Shown here: positions 13,449 to 28,204 of the stretch, one piece after another
How positions within the stretch are numbered: position 1 is the first letter of the stretch
How the letters are laid out: each line of letters opens with the position of its first letter
NCBI RefSeq assembly: GCF_024679095.1
Contig: NC_066571.1
Location: 685,320-749,319 of the forward strand
DNA length: 64,000 bases
DNA from: Eriocheir sinensis
Lineage: Eukaryota; Arthropoda; Malacostraca; Decapoda; Varunidae
Reading direction: 5' to 3'
The notes under the pieces: model-generated
The model's database searches: none
What the model saw: only the letters and a program-made list of their open reading frames with translations
Told to the model about the DNA's origin: nothing
Made by a program: the position numbers and the translations under genes

Positions 13449-13579
13449 CTCACATTCCGCCGTGAAGTGTGAGCCTAATGCAGAACAATTACCACACCGA
13501 GAAGGCTTAGTGCAGTATTTCTTACCATGACCATACCTGTAACATGAAAAACACTGTAGAGGGCGGTCAACAAAAGGCT
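13449..13579 (-). repeat. Source arm of the ORF1 inverted duplication
   Basis: Original minus-strand position of the knuckle-coding segment. The two arms are separated by 577 bp and could form a long hairpin in element RNA. Confidence 0.9.
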
Positions 13580-14525
13580 TTACCCGAAGATGGAGGGGGC
13601 CAATACTGACACGGTCAGGGAGGGTAGAACCAAAAAAGGTGAGAAGTATCATGTTAGCTGAACCCTTCATCTTGGACACCTTATGAACAGAACTAGGGCA
13701 CATCCCAAGTATTTCCTCCTCAGAGAACTCATAGAGGTCATGATTATATATACTGCCTTTACTATAATTGAAGGTATGGTGTGCTTTGACCGTTTCAAAG
13801 ATGTTGTCAGCAGGGCACGGTAGATGTTGCAGCATTTTAGCTTGAGTAATATCTTTAGCCCTGACTAACACTGCCTTCCCATACTTTTTCAGATTCCCCT
13901 CAGGGATCGTGCCAATTTCTTTGGCGAGGTACCTAGCAGCATGAATGAAGTTGCCACGCCCATTCCTATAGTATGCAACAAACTAACGAGGGGGAGGGAC
14001 CTGGCTGTCCCTGGGAGTTGGCTCTAACAAAGCGTCTTCGAAGACGTTCGGGACATAGTCCATGTCACTGTCAGAAATATTGGAAGAGCGGAGAGGTTTC
14101 GCAACAGCATCACACGCCGACTGGGCTTCAGCGCTGGAAGCAAAGGTCACATAGCATCTGTTTGACTTGAAGTTTCCATCATAAATGAGACGGATACGAA
14201 GGACTGTGCCAAATGGCTTGAGTAAGTAGTGCAAGGCACGGTAGGAAAACGATGGATCGATATTCACCAACTGAAGTGCGTCCAGCTTGGAAGAGGGACG
14301 CACATCAGAGCTACCCCCGGAATGGGAGGCAGCCTTGTCAGACACACGTGGACTTTTGTGTCGCACGGACTTGTTTTGGTCAGCCCCTCTAGGAGGTAGG
14401 GACTTTCCAGCGGCACCACCAGGAATGGTGAAAGGCTCCAAGGTGGCGACGAGAGAGGGCCGTGTAGGGGTAATCGGGGACAGGCGGACGTCAGGGAGAG
14501 AGGCAGGCCGAGCAAGGGAAACTTA

Positions 14526-15640
14526 CCCATACACAGGGGAGGTGTTTCACTCCCCCACACCCCCACCCACCACGGAGCCCAACAAGGGGAGGCTGTATGT
14601 TGAGGCCAAACCGCACCCAAGAGCCCCAGGGGTAAAGGGGAAGTATACGCATCCACTGCCAGGTGTTTAACGGCGGCCGCGGGACCGTTGCGACCGCCCA
14701 CCCGGCAATGACCACTTGACCCTAGCCATCGCATGACCAGCCGATTGATTCAGTGGGGCCACACAGAACCACCCGTTTTACCCCAACCCTCCCACCAAAG
14801 GAGCGTGTTGCCCACCGAGGGGAACTACACCCTGCCCCGCGGTGGACTCAACCCACAGATGAGAGGGCACGGGGAGTATACGGGACGCCACGCACGGCAA
14901 ACACGTGGGGAGAGAGTAGCCCTGCTCTGGGTGGTAAAAGGGCAGGGCGGGAGAAGGCAACACCACCAGTAGGCCTCCTCTACCGGTGATCAGGGGGGAG
15001 CACTTGGTCCACGAGGCCAACGGACATCGAGCCCTATCGAGGTGGGCAAGCCGCCACGGTAGGTGGTGCCGTCGACCTCGCTTCAAGCCCCGTCACCACG
15101 ACAAGGTGACTCCCCTTCGACAGGGGTAACGGAGGGAACGTTGTGGTGATGCTTGAGGGGTGAGGAGGTGGAGGAGTGCGGTGTGGTAGAGCGATGAGGC
15201 GGGAAGGTAATCCTCTTCAGGAAGGCGAGTAGGTGTTAATCCGAGGTCATCCCCAGGTCAAAATGCTGGGTCAGGTAGCAGCAGGTGGCCGAAGAGCAGG
15301 TAGAGGCGGTATCGATGGTCACTCAGAAATGGGCTTATAGGTGGAGCGCTAATCCAATACAGGTGGCGAGACAGATGTGAAGACTCGCTGCTGTTGAACA
15401 GACTGCACAGCCTTGGTGGTGAGCAGCCTGCACATTGCCCCCACCTGAGTGGCGAAGCCTCCACTGCACTGCACCTGACCAGACTTCAACAGCAGGATGG
15501 GCGGGCTGGTGAGCCTGGGGGAGACCACGGGGCGTCAGCAGGGACTTGATGGAAGGCCGCGGCGGCGACACACTCGGCGATCTGTGTCCTCCCGGTATAC
15601 CACACACGCACTCCACTCACTGTCTGTCAGACTGTCACCA
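14526..15640 (-). other. Probable 5' leader of the I-like LINE
   Basis: GC-rich, non-coding by eye, contiguous with ORF1 on the minus strand. The right limit is set where base composition changes abruptly near CACTCACTGTCTGTCAGAC. No clear promoter element was identified. Confidence 0.4.
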
Positions 15641-17244
<1,604 letters not shown>

Positions 17245-17553
17245 TGGGCAGCCCACGTAGTCAGACCAGGGGTACGATTAAGATCTACGGTTACTGCCAC
17301 AATCAATCAATCAATCAGTGAAAGTATACGCAGGCGCATCGCTTCGCCAACCGTACGACGCCAAGCCCGTGGATCCCTCCGGGTAAGTCTACGTGCAGGA
17401 CCTCTTCTCAACCCAAGTCCCTCTTGGAAGGATTTATCGACTTGCTCAAGGTACGAACTTGGTGGGCGTACCCTTGGCCTCCTCCACTCAGAAATGTCTT
17501 ATACAGAAAAAAAAAAGATGAGCAAGGCCGGCTTCTGGGAAGCGTGCTATATG

Positions 17554-18647
17554 AGAACATAAGAACATAAGAACATAAGAAATCTGCAAGAGGCCAGTTG
17601 GCCTATACAAGGCAGCTCCTGTACTCCTAACCCTCACTATCCATGACTTTATCTAACCTCCTCTTGAATGTATCTATGGTATTGACAATTGCAACATGGT
17701 TGCCAACCCTGTTCCATTCATTTACCACTCCATTGGTGAACCAATTCTTGCCGATGTCTTTGCTGAATCTGAATTTGTCTAACTTAAATCATTGGTACGT
17801 GTCCTAGTACCTGACTCTAATATTACCAAAATCTTATTGACACCCCCTTTTTTAAAGCCCTTCATCCATTTAAAGACTTCGATCAAGTCTCCTCGCAACC
17901 ATCGCCTTTTTAGAGAGTGTAGACATAACTGCCTCAGCCTGTCTTCATAAGACAAGTTTCTCACCCCCTGAATCATCTTTGTCACCCTCCTCTGTACAGA
18001 CTCTAACATCTTGATATCCATTCTACAGTAGGGGGACCAGAACTGAGCTGCATAATCGAAATGAGGTCTAGCTAGTGCTAAGTAAAGTTTTAGGGTGACT
18101 TCAGTGCTCCTATTGCTCACGCTCCTTAAGATGAAACCAAGTACTTTGTTTGCACGAGTTTTAGCCTGAATGCATTGAGCCCTAGGACGGACTCCCAAGT
18201 CTCTCTCACACCCAGATCTGCTTAGAGTGTCATTTAAGGAGTAATTGTGTAAGGGGTTATTCCTAACTACACTCAGAATGCTACACTTCCTGACATTGAA
18301 TTCCATCTGCCACTTCCCCGCCCAATCATATAGTCTGTCAAGTTCATCCTGGAGAACACTAGCATCCTGGTCTGATTGAATTACTCTACCGATCTTGGTA
18401 TCATCTTACCGACATCACTACTAATTCCTGCGTCCAAGTCATTGATGTAAATAATAAAAAGCAGCGGACCCCTGTGGGACTCCACTCGTAACACTGCCCC
18501 ATTCATTTATTGTACCATTGATTTGCATTCTCTGCTTCCTACCACTAAGCCATGCCTTAATAAAGTTCAAAACTTTCCCATCTACGCCGTGAGCCTGTAA
18601 TTTTAGTAATAGCCGGTGATGAGGAGCTTTGTCGAACGCTTTACAGA
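17554..18647 (-). mobile_element. 5'-truncated CR1-like family A copy with 14-bp target duplication
   Basis: The sequence repeats the 3' quarter of the element at 32-1180, ending in the same AAGAACAT octamers. It is flanked by a perfect direct repeat AAGCGTGCTATATG at 17540-17553 and 18648-18661. Removing the element and one repeat rejoins the RTE-like reading frame region. This is a textbook target-primed insertion with 5' truncation. Confidence 0.95.
17650..18645 (-). pseudogene. RT C-terminal fragment of CR1-like family A
   Basis: The longest open part (18306-17779) shows FNVRKCSILSVVRNN, LGV, VLGFILRSVSNRS, LALARPHFDYAAQFWSPYCR, VQRRVTKMIQGVRNLSYEDR. That is the thumb and C-terminal region after the catalytic box. 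Upstream (18645-18310) the palm region is present but degenerate, with a small deletion over the FADD box near 18410. It is highly similar to 106-990 but carries independent indels. Confidence 0.88.
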
Positions 18648-19381
18648 AAGCGTGCTATATGCCCGTATAGCCGGAGTTAGCGTTGACAGACTATGCGAGT
18701 AATATATGCCGAATCAGTCTCACGGAGTAGTCGCTGGTTTGACACAAATTCATTCTAGTGATATTCCATGATTCTGCGTCGACACTTATTACCAAAGACA
18801 TCAGTCCACCTCTCTATTCTCTATTCAGTGTCCATGTCTCACACCCATATAATGAGGCAGGGATCACAAGGGACTGGAAGATCCGGATCTTTGTCCTTCT
18901 ACACAAATAACGAGAATGTCATATATTGAGCGAGTCTATAATACCGTGAGCTAGACCAATCAGCCTTAAGACTTCCTGGCGAGACCCACCGTTGTTCTGA
19001 ACTACGACTGCAGCAAGGAATGTGAAATTTTCCAAGATCTCAATGTCCTCGCCACACTCATGAACAGACTGTATTGTTTCATCTAGCAAGCCTTCACACA
19101 CCTATACCTTGGTCTTCACCCAGGATACCTGAACTGCCAAGGGCTTCGCCTCCCCGTGCAGTGCCTCGAAAGCCATCACCATAATATCCAGCGATTCCAC
19201 AAGGATTACTTCATCATCGGCAAAAAAAAGGTCAGTGACCTTGGTATCGCCGACAGATGCTCCACAATGATTCTGGTCCACGACTCTGCCAAGTACTCAG
19301 TCCTAGTAAATGTTGAAAAGCGATGGGGCAAGGACAAAGCCCTGCCTCACTCCACCGGTCATGGAAAAGAAGCTGGACAAG

Positions 19382-19397
19382 CCCCCCCCCCCCCCCC

Positions 19398-19466
<69 letters not shown>
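19382..19466. repeat. C-run plus (CA)n microsatellite inside the RT
   Basis: Sixteen C followed by about 34 CA units. On the coding (minus) strand it falls between the codons for the DVKC-like segment and a Gly-rich stretch, that is, inside the RT. Confidence 0.95.
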
Positions 19467-19468
<2 letters not shown>

Positions 19469-20599
19469 AACATCAATCTTATTCATATAATACAGGCCAG
19501 TCAGCAAACCAATAGTCCTTGCAGGAATCCCTCGGATTCGCAGATGCAGAGTGCCTCGCAATGAACTGAGTCAAACACCTTGAGATCGACATAGGCTACA
19601 AGCATCCAGTGTCGAGACTCACATCCACTAGTACTCCAAGCGCTAGGATACGATCAATTTGCGACTTACCAGGCGTCAACCCAGACTGCTCAGGTCTCTG
19701 CAGCTTTACCAGGGAAACCATATCAGCAATAGGTGGGAAAACATCGTGCCTGACACAGTTAGCAATGTAACACCAAGGTAGTTGTTGCAGTCCTGACGGT
19801 CCTTCTTCCCCTTGCATCCTCAGTGTTTATTAGATCCTCGAAATATTCCTTCCATTTTCTTAATATGTTCTCTTCACTTGTCAGCACATTTCCGTCTGCA
19901 TCCTTTATCATTTATAAATGTTGCACATCCCTCCCTTCCATGTCTTTTTGCCTGGCCAGTCGGGAAAGGTCTTTCTCCCTTTAATTGATGTTTAACTTCT
20001 CATACAACTCATCATATGCCATTTTCTTCCCCTTTGCCACTTCCTTTCTCGCTATACTACGCATTTTCTTGTATTCCTGATGGCTTTCTTCGTCTCTGTG
20101 TCTATCCCAGTTCTTTTTTGCCAGCTTCTTCCTGTTTATGCTTCCTTGCACTCTCTCATTCCACCACCCGGTTTCCTTAGTCATCTTAGTCCCTCACCGT
20201 TTCTGAGATTTCCTCCCAACTGACCTCTTCCTCTCTGCCAAAGCCTGGCTCACCTCATGCTTGAATGTCATATTTTGCTCCTCTCTCCTAGATTTCCACC
20301 TCTTGATCTTTGGTTCAGTCCTAAATATCTTCCTCGTCATCAGTCCCAAGTTAGACTATCCAACCAGTATTCTATGGTGTCTAGCTACATATTCCCCGGG
20401 CACAACCTAAAATGAATTATTTTAAGTTGCATTTCCTGTACAGTATGAACTCTATCTTTGTACTTTCGCCTTCACCCCTGCATGTAACTTTGTGTTCCTC
20501 TCTTTTCTTGCAATAGGTGTTCACTAATGCCAAATCCATCCATTGTACATAGTAAACAACTATTTGTTGCGTAGCTCCAGGCCTCCGATATTATTCAAA

Positions 20600-20960
20600 G
20601 GATCCCGCACTTGGTGGCCTAACACTGTCTCACTGGCGAAAACTCTAGTGATTCAGATGGCACCTCCGTGACCGGAACCGTTTCAAACGGCACATTTCCC
20701 AGTCATTCCTGTCAAGACAGAACATCGTCTCCAACGTCGGGTGACGTATTTCTAAAGCAGCCTATGACTGTAGGTGGTAAGCACTGGACAATACATGAGT
20801 GATGCCCCATTCAGCAAACAATTATTTAAATAATATCGAGGTAAAGTTGATACCCCGATCTGACTGCAACTCCTAGACAAACAAAAGTTGGTAATGAATC
20901 TGATACTGTGTGCAGCGGTGATCCACTGCTGCTCTGCTGTCCTATGTTCCTAGTAATGGG
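20600..20960 (-). pseudogene. Ty3/Gypsy integrase fragment
   Basis: On the minus strand LQSDRGINFTSILFK, a stop and then AEWGITHVLSSAYH are visible (about 20890-20770). This matches the integrase catalytic core around the second Asp of the D,D(35)E triad (SDRGxxFTS...GIxHxxSSAYHPQS). The expected Glu region downstream is no longer readable and there are stops on both sides. It is a remnant; no LTR was recognised nearby. Confidence 0.65.
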
Positions 20961-21764
20961 GGCCACTTGGTCTAGTATGGAGTAAGATGTTGCCCTCTAC
21001 TCGTCGTGTAGCCAGGTATTGGTGGCTTATCTGGCATTTGGCTAAATCTATATGCCTTGTCAGCATTAAGGGGAGATGAGCGGCTACCGGAACAATCTTT
21101 GGGAATAACCAATTATAAATTATTCGTAACTCGGGCCAGGTTTCGCCAGCCTATTGGCATTAATGGGAACAAAGGAAGTCTCATTCGAGTGTATCCGTCT
21201 CTTCCTATCACCAACGCCGCAGGCTATGGTATATTTTGTCATTCAGGAGTGCGGGCGTGATCAGTGGCAGACGATATTGTTTAACCGAATAGGAGAGGAT
21301 AAGAGGGTACACGGTCGGTCTGTTCCCGAGAGAAAACAAAGGCTAGTGCTGTCCTCTGGTGGCCTCGCTTTGCCACTACGATGCTATCAGGCACGGCGAA
21401 TAAAAGCCCCATTTCATTCAATATAATCTCCTTGGTTCTTATCCACTACGGAATCAAGGGACAAGATGAGATGCATATCTCTGCCACTCGCAGTTATAGC
21501 GCATGCCCCTAACTTTACTTTTAAGAAGTACACAGAGGAAGAGAAAGAAAGAAAAAGCTGGGAATAACATGAAGAAACAGAAAGCAAGCGCCATGAATTA
21601 GATAAGGCCAATTTTGATATGTTATTGAATATTGAGAATTAAATAAATAAATAAACTTGTGTTTGTTATGTTATGTATAGAACTGATACTTATATGGACA
21701 GCTAAAATGTGACACAGTGGCAACCCAGAAATAAAAAAAATAAAAAAACAAGTCAAGGCAAGCT
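20961..21764. other. Unassigned sequence
   Basis: No recognisable motif. Moderate AT content, no long repeat. Confidence 0.5.
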
Positions 21765-21892
21765 GAGGTAAATAGCATTTGACGGCGCAGAATGGAGGAG
21801 ACGAACATCAAACAGAGAGGAAGAAAACGTTAGGGAAGAACTTTACCCTGTGGTGAACTAATGATGGGTGAAGATGATGATGATGATGATAT
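21765..21892 (+). repeat. Probable LINE 3' tail ending in (GAT)n
   Basis: GACGGCGCAGAATGGAGGAG (21782) leads to GGTGAACTAATGATGGGTGA and then six GAT units (21874-21892). The layout, a short conserved segment then trinucleotide repeats, resembles LINE 3' termini, but no RT is attached. Confidence 0.35.
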
Positions 21893-23610
21893 GTCCTTTT
21901 TTGTGTTTTGTGTTTAATGATTCTAACATCACAGCATGATTTAGATTTCAATGAATATTTTTTTATTTATATGGCTACTTTTTTCGTTGTTTAATGCATT
22001 TCATTATATTGTCTTTTTCAGGGCTTACTGGTAATCCTAGCAGGGAGTCACTTACTTGGTCTTCTTATTCTTCTCTGTGAGTTGTGGCAATGGTATCGTA
22101 GTACAAACCTGAAAAAATAAAAGTTAATTAATCTCTTTTTAATTCATAGATTATCACATTTTCACATTACTGCGAATGATAATGTAGGTTTACTATTAAC
22201 TCCTTTGGCGATTCAGTCAGCTGATTCTCATGTTGCAGCCTGACTCACAGTTGGTCATTTAGATTTTGTTTGATATGCTCCTAATTACCCACCAATTAAG
22301 CCACCAATTATATTTTATTGTAAATGTGACTGTTTGGAGAGGACACAAGTATATAATGAATATTGGTTTATATCTGTTTCTGCTTTCATGTATTGGCATT
22401 CAAAATTAAAATAATACATTATTCAAACATGTTTCTATTGCTAAAAACGTTTCCTATTGCAGCTATACAATTAAGATTTGCCTTTCGATCAATATCATAT
22501 TCTGAATGTGATAAAGCATAAATTATTAAAAAAATATTTGAAGGAAAAAGTTATTTCATTTTCAGCATCTTGATTATAATGATAAACATGACGATTATGA
22601 TATCTATCGTGTTTAACGGCTTGAGACGCATGGGCTTATAAGTCGCACGCCCAATTTCGGCAGGCATTTGAAAAAAAAATATATAATAAACAGATTCAAT
22701 TGAACCACAAGTGTCAAGTGAAGATTTTTCGCCCGACATTCGTAGCCCTCCCCTCTATCACGTCATTATTAAAGTTTGACATGTATTCAGATCTTTATCA
22801 AATCACAATACTTTACAATATTTGCTGGAACCTACCAAAATTGGTCCTTCCTAGAGACTCGAGAGCACTGCTTTGAGATGTAAACAAAGTGGAGACAGCG
22901 ACATTCAGATGGGTAACGGGTATAAAGTTTGTGCATCATATTTCTTTGTTAATTTTTTTATTCTGCATCACATGTCTAGTTATTGTAATGTTCTAGTACA
23001 TTTTTAAAACATAAGAAAGTGTGAAATTTCAGACTTGAATGTGCTTCAATGTTTGTTGAACACGTATGTAAAGTAAGAGTGTTAAAAGACAAGCGCAAAA
23101 TGGAAAAACAGGTACTTGTAAATATCGACCCATCCTCTCAATATCTCGTCAATATTATCCATATATTGTGTGTGTTTATCAATCAAAATTAACAAAGCTA
23201 AAGTTTTATGAAAGTCTGTCTTATCTCAATGATCCCTGTTTACTAAGGAAACGAAGCGTGTCTTGCGTGTGTTGTCAGGTTTGGTGTACAACCGTCCACT
23301 AGTTTCTTTAGGTACAAGCATAAAGTCACTTAATTTTCTTCCTGACTGGTGTCATTTTATATGAAGTAGTGGTAAGTACTAATGTTATACAATGTTACTT
23401 TAGAAAAGATTTGCCGTTGTTGCTGTAAAAGCGATCGCCACCTTGCTTACGTTTGCGGAGAGGTTTCCAGTTTAATCTAAGTCCCATTGCTGCACTACGA
23501 CTTCACTAACTAGTGACACAAAGCTAAACCTTGACCTTATGAGACGCAGGACGATTTTCAGAGACATTTTTGGAAGAAAAGTGCGTCTTATAAACCGTCA
23601 AATACGATAT
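21893..23610. other. Unassigned AT-rich sequence
   Basis: Very AT-rich. Only short ORFs without motifs; no terminal repeats found. Confidence 0.5.
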
Positions 23611-23647
23611 TTATCTATTTGTCTATCTATCTATCTATCTATCTATC
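23611..23647. repeat. (ATCT)n microsatellite
   Basis: About nine tetramers, slightly imperfect on the left. It marks the truncated 3' side of the adjacent Jockey-like LINE. Confidence 0.9.
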
Positions 23648-23649
23648 CC

Positions 23650-26205
23650 CCTTCACGTGAGATGCATACTCAATACGCGGGCGGACAAGACCCTTCTATA
23701 TGGAAAGCATCTGTGCGGGGGAGAAGAACTGGTGCAGACGATGCAGAACGCCCAACCTCGAGGAAGCTGATTTAGTATGAGAGGAGATGTGAATTTTCCA
23801 GTTGAGATTTTGAGCTAAGGATAGACCGAGGATGTTTAGTGTAGAAGAAGGTGGCAGCTGAGTGGTGTTTGGAAGATTCTGTTGAGTTGAAAGGTTTAGA
23901 AATTTGGTTTTTGAGGCATTGAAGGACACAAGATTCCTTTTACCCCAATCGGAAGTGATAGCAAGGTCTGAGATACACCGTTCTGCAGCCTCTAGTCTGG
24001 AGTCTTGCACTTCCTGTTGAGAGGGTTTTCTGTTGAAAGAAGTTGAATAATGCAGAGTGGAGTCGTCAGCGTATTAGATGAGACAGTTTGTTAGGGAAAG
24101 AAGATCATTGGAGAATAATAGGAAGAGAGTGGGGGGATAGGAAAATGGGACACCACTGTTGATAGGTTTAGGGGAAGAACAGTGGCCGTCTACCACAGAA
24201 GAGATAGAACGGGCGGAAAGGAAATCGGAAATAAAGGAACAGATAGAAGGATAGAATACGTATGAGAGCAGTTTAGATTGCAAAGAGTTGTGCCAGACCA
24301 TCAAAACCTTTCGCTGTCTAGCGCAACTAAGAAGGTTTCACGGAAAAGGCTAAGAGAGGATGACCAAGAGTCACTTAAGAGAGCAAGATGATTTCCAGTA
24401 GAACGCTCCTTGCGGAACCCATACTGGCGATCAGATAAAAGATCAGAAGTGGAAAGGTCCTTTTGAATCTTCCGGTTAAGGATTGATTCAAAAGCTTTAG
24501 ATAGACAGGAAAGTATAGCTATTTAGGGATGTAGTTTGAGGGATTGGAACGGTCACCCTTCTTAGGCACAGACCGCATGAAGGCGTATATGCACAGACCG
24601 GATGAAGGCGTACTTCAAGCAGGAAGGAAAGGTAGATGTTGATAAACAGAGACGATAGAGTTTGACCAGGGAGGGTGCCAGCACGGAGGCACCGTTTTTA
24701 AGGACAATAGGAGGCACTCCATCAGGCCCATAAGCCTTCTGAGGGTTGAGGCCAGAGAGGGCATAGAAAACATCATTCTTAAGAATCTTAATAACAGGCA
24801 TAAAATGAGTCAGAAGGGAGATGAGTTGGAGGAATATTCCCAGAATCGTCGAGAGTGGGATTTTTAAAGAAAGTCTGAGCGAAGAGTTCGTCCTTTGAGA
24901 TAGATGAGACGGCGGTGCTGCCGTCAGGGTTGAGGAAAGGAGGGAAAGATGAAGAAGTGAAATTAGTGGAGATATTTTTGGGCAGGTGCCAGAAGTCTCT
25001 GGAAGAATTAGAAAAGCAAGGTATTGACATTTACAATGGATGAAAGATCTTTTGGTAAGTCGAAGAATTGATTTGTCACGATTCCGGGCAGAAATGTAAA
25101 GCTCATCATGGTTTGCAGGAATGCAAAGGCTCTGGTACCTTTTGTGTGCTGCCTCTCTATCTCTGATAGCACGAGAACAAGCATGATTAAACCAAGGCTT
25201 TTTAGCACGAAGAGAAGAGAAAGTAAGTGAAATGTGTGCCTCCATTCCAGAGACAATCACCCTGATCAGTGATGCACTGGGCACACACAGAGGGGTTTCT
25301 CTCCTTGAAGCAGTAATCATTCCACGGGAAATCGGAAAAGTACACCCTCAGATCATCCCACCGAGCTGAAGCAAAATGCCAGAAGCATCGCCTCTTTGAT
25401 GGTTCCAGAGACTGTACAGGAGCAATAGGACAGGATATAGAGATAAGGTTGTGATCGGAGGAGCCTAATGGACAGAACAGTTTGACTGAGTAAACAGAAA
25501 GGTTAGAGGTAAGGAAGAGGTCTAGTATGATGGGCCTGTCTCCAAGACGGTCGGGAATACGTGTAGAGTGCTTAACAAACTGCTTTAGATCAATGAAGAT
25601 AGCAAAGTTGTAGGCTTGTTCACCAGGCTGGTCAGTGAAAGAGGATGAAAGCTAAAGTTGGTGCTGAACTTTGAACTATCCAAAGATGGAGATTTCAGAG
25701 AAGGGAGAGTGGGTCAAGATGTGCTCCACTTTAGAGTTCAAGTAGTCAAGGAATTTTACATAGTTGGTAGAGTTAGGTGAGAGGTAAACAGCACATATGT
25801 ATTTAATAATATAATGGCAATGAAGTCTTAGCCAGATGGTGGAAAAATCAGAAGAGTCAAGGTCGTGGGCACGAGAGCAAGTGATGTCGTTGCGTACGTA
25901 GGCGCAACATCCAGCTTTGGATTGAAATTTAGGATAGAGATAGTAGGAAGGAATATAGCAGAGATTGCTCTCAGTAGCCACAGAAATCTGTGTTTCGGTG
26001 AAGTTTAGAGGAAGAGAAATGGTGTTCCACAGAATGAAAATTAGAGCGAAGACCGCGAATGTTGCAGAAGTTAATAAAGTGAAAGTTTGAAGAGTATCAA
26101 GACACCTCTTAGGTCGAGGGCCGAAAGTGAAGTCCACTCTGGGGGCATTTCTGTCCCCTCCCCCCAGACGGGGAATCCGAGGTTAAGTGTGGTAATCCAG
26201 ACGTT
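23650..26205 (-). mobile_element. Jockey-like LINE, copy 1, decayed and 3'-truncated
   Basis: Collinear with 39930-42440 of the intact copy. The last ~530 bp of the intact copy (39397-39925), including the poly(A), are missing and replaced by (ATCT)n. Loss of the 3' end rather than the 5' end implies a deletion after insertion. Confidence 0.88.
23656..26140 (-). pseudogene. EN-RT ORF of Jockey-like LINE copy 1
   Basis: Recognisable minus-strand segments: endonuclease ETQISVATESN and [18 protein letters not shown] (about 26010-25870), [14 protein letters not shown], linker [20 protein letters not shown] (about 25180), RT start [20 protein letters not shown] (about 24760-24700), and the thumb [18 protein letters not shown] (about 23940-23800). 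There are many stops and indels. A ~25-bp tandem duplication (24566-24614) lies in the RT. The catalytic box region is degenerate. Confidence 0.85.
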
Positions 26206-27730
<1,525 letters not shown>

Positions 27731-28140
27731 CAGGGTTGCCAGAACGTGCCAAATTTGGCATTTTTTGCCATAAATTTCATATTTCTCGAAAAAATGCCGT
27801 TTCTATTTGGCACAAGAAATTTGATGCCATAAAATGCCAATCTTTGTCTCAGAGTTGCCATACACGGCCAAAAAATCACCAATGTGAATACACGTACTAG
27901 TTGGACTCTGGAGCCGAAGGGCGGCACTTCCGGGTGTGCACTGAGCACCGTTCCCAGATAATCGTACTCTGCCTCTTATGTTTGCCGATTTCCGACCCAG
28001 AAACTGCTTTCATCACCTAAATAACTGCATTCATATGTGGTTATCGTTTAAAAGGTTGGTGCTTCTTGGCAACAGTTATGGGTTAGAAACCGGTAAATAC
28101 GCGGTTCTTGAGTAGGGCTACGATAATCTGGCAGCGGTGC

Positions 28141-28204
<64 letters not shown>

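Larger units (their letters stand above)
12456..14441 (-). pseudogene. ORF1 (gag-like, RRM-like plus CCHC knuckles) of I-like LINE
   Basis: One frame runs from above 14441 to a TAG at 12456, about 60 bases before the first recognisable endonuclease residues of ORF2. The N-terminal part has an RRM-like segment (LVNIDPSFSYRALHYLLKPF, then CYVTFASSAEAQSA). The middle has three zinc knuckle-like clusters: CFSCYRYGHGKKYC, CGNCSALGSHFTAEC and CFYCQDVHQLSSRKC. The C-terminus is basic. Lesions are a TAG at 13983-13985 and a TGA at 12855-12857; the latter lies inside an inverted duplicate. No ATG was found at the start and the frame stays open to about 14525. Such proteins bind element RNA in the RNP. 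Confidence 0.82.
8569..15640 (-). mobile_element. I-like non-LTR retrotransposon, near full length, decayed
   Basis: From right to left: a GC-rich leader, a gag-like ORF1 with RRM-like region and CCHC knuckles (14441-12456), ORF2 with endonuclease, RT (YVDD) and RNase H (12450-8756), then a 3' UTR ending in ATTG tetramers (8569-8583 on plus). An RNase H downstream of the RT together with a CCHC ORF1 is characteristic of the I group. The 5' boundary near 15640 is a guess; no target duplication was found. Decay includes one stop plus an inverted duplication in ORF1 and two stops plus a frameshifted RNase H in ORF2. Confidence 0.85.
17290..20560 (-). mobile_element. RTE-like non-LTR retrotransposon, 5'-truncated, interrupted
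   Basis: Minus-strand order: end of an endonuclease domain (about 20550-20370), linker, RT, C-terminal domain, and a 3' end with AATC tetramers (about 17299-17317 on plus). It is split by the family A copy at 17554-18647 and by a C-run/(CA)n tract in the RT. Assignment to the RTE group rests on the overall protein pattern and is tentative. Confidence 0.7.
17320..20560 (-). pseudogene. ORF of RTE-like LINE (EN end, RT, C-terminal domain), interrupted
   Basis: Visible pieces on the minus strand are: the endonuclease end with REEHKVTC and CPGN (about 20520-20390); the linker TKETGWWNERVQGSINRKK (about 20180); RT block EQSGLTPGKSQIDRILALGV (about 19700); GIPARTIGLLTGLYY (about 19520); the catalytic VTDLFFADDEVILVES (about 19240-19205); and VIPASLYGCETWTLN (about 18880). 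Beyond the family A insertion the tail continues with SEWRRPRVRPPSSYLEQVD and LTRRDPRAWRRTVGEA (about 17500-17340). Stops and frameshifts are frequent. The AATC tetramers follow the tail, so the 3' end is intact apart from the insertion. Confidence 0.75.

Noticed and set aside
14264..15616. Multiple ORFs of 70-156 codons in the I-like LINE leader
   Set aside because: GC-rich composition keeps frames open; no domain in either strand.
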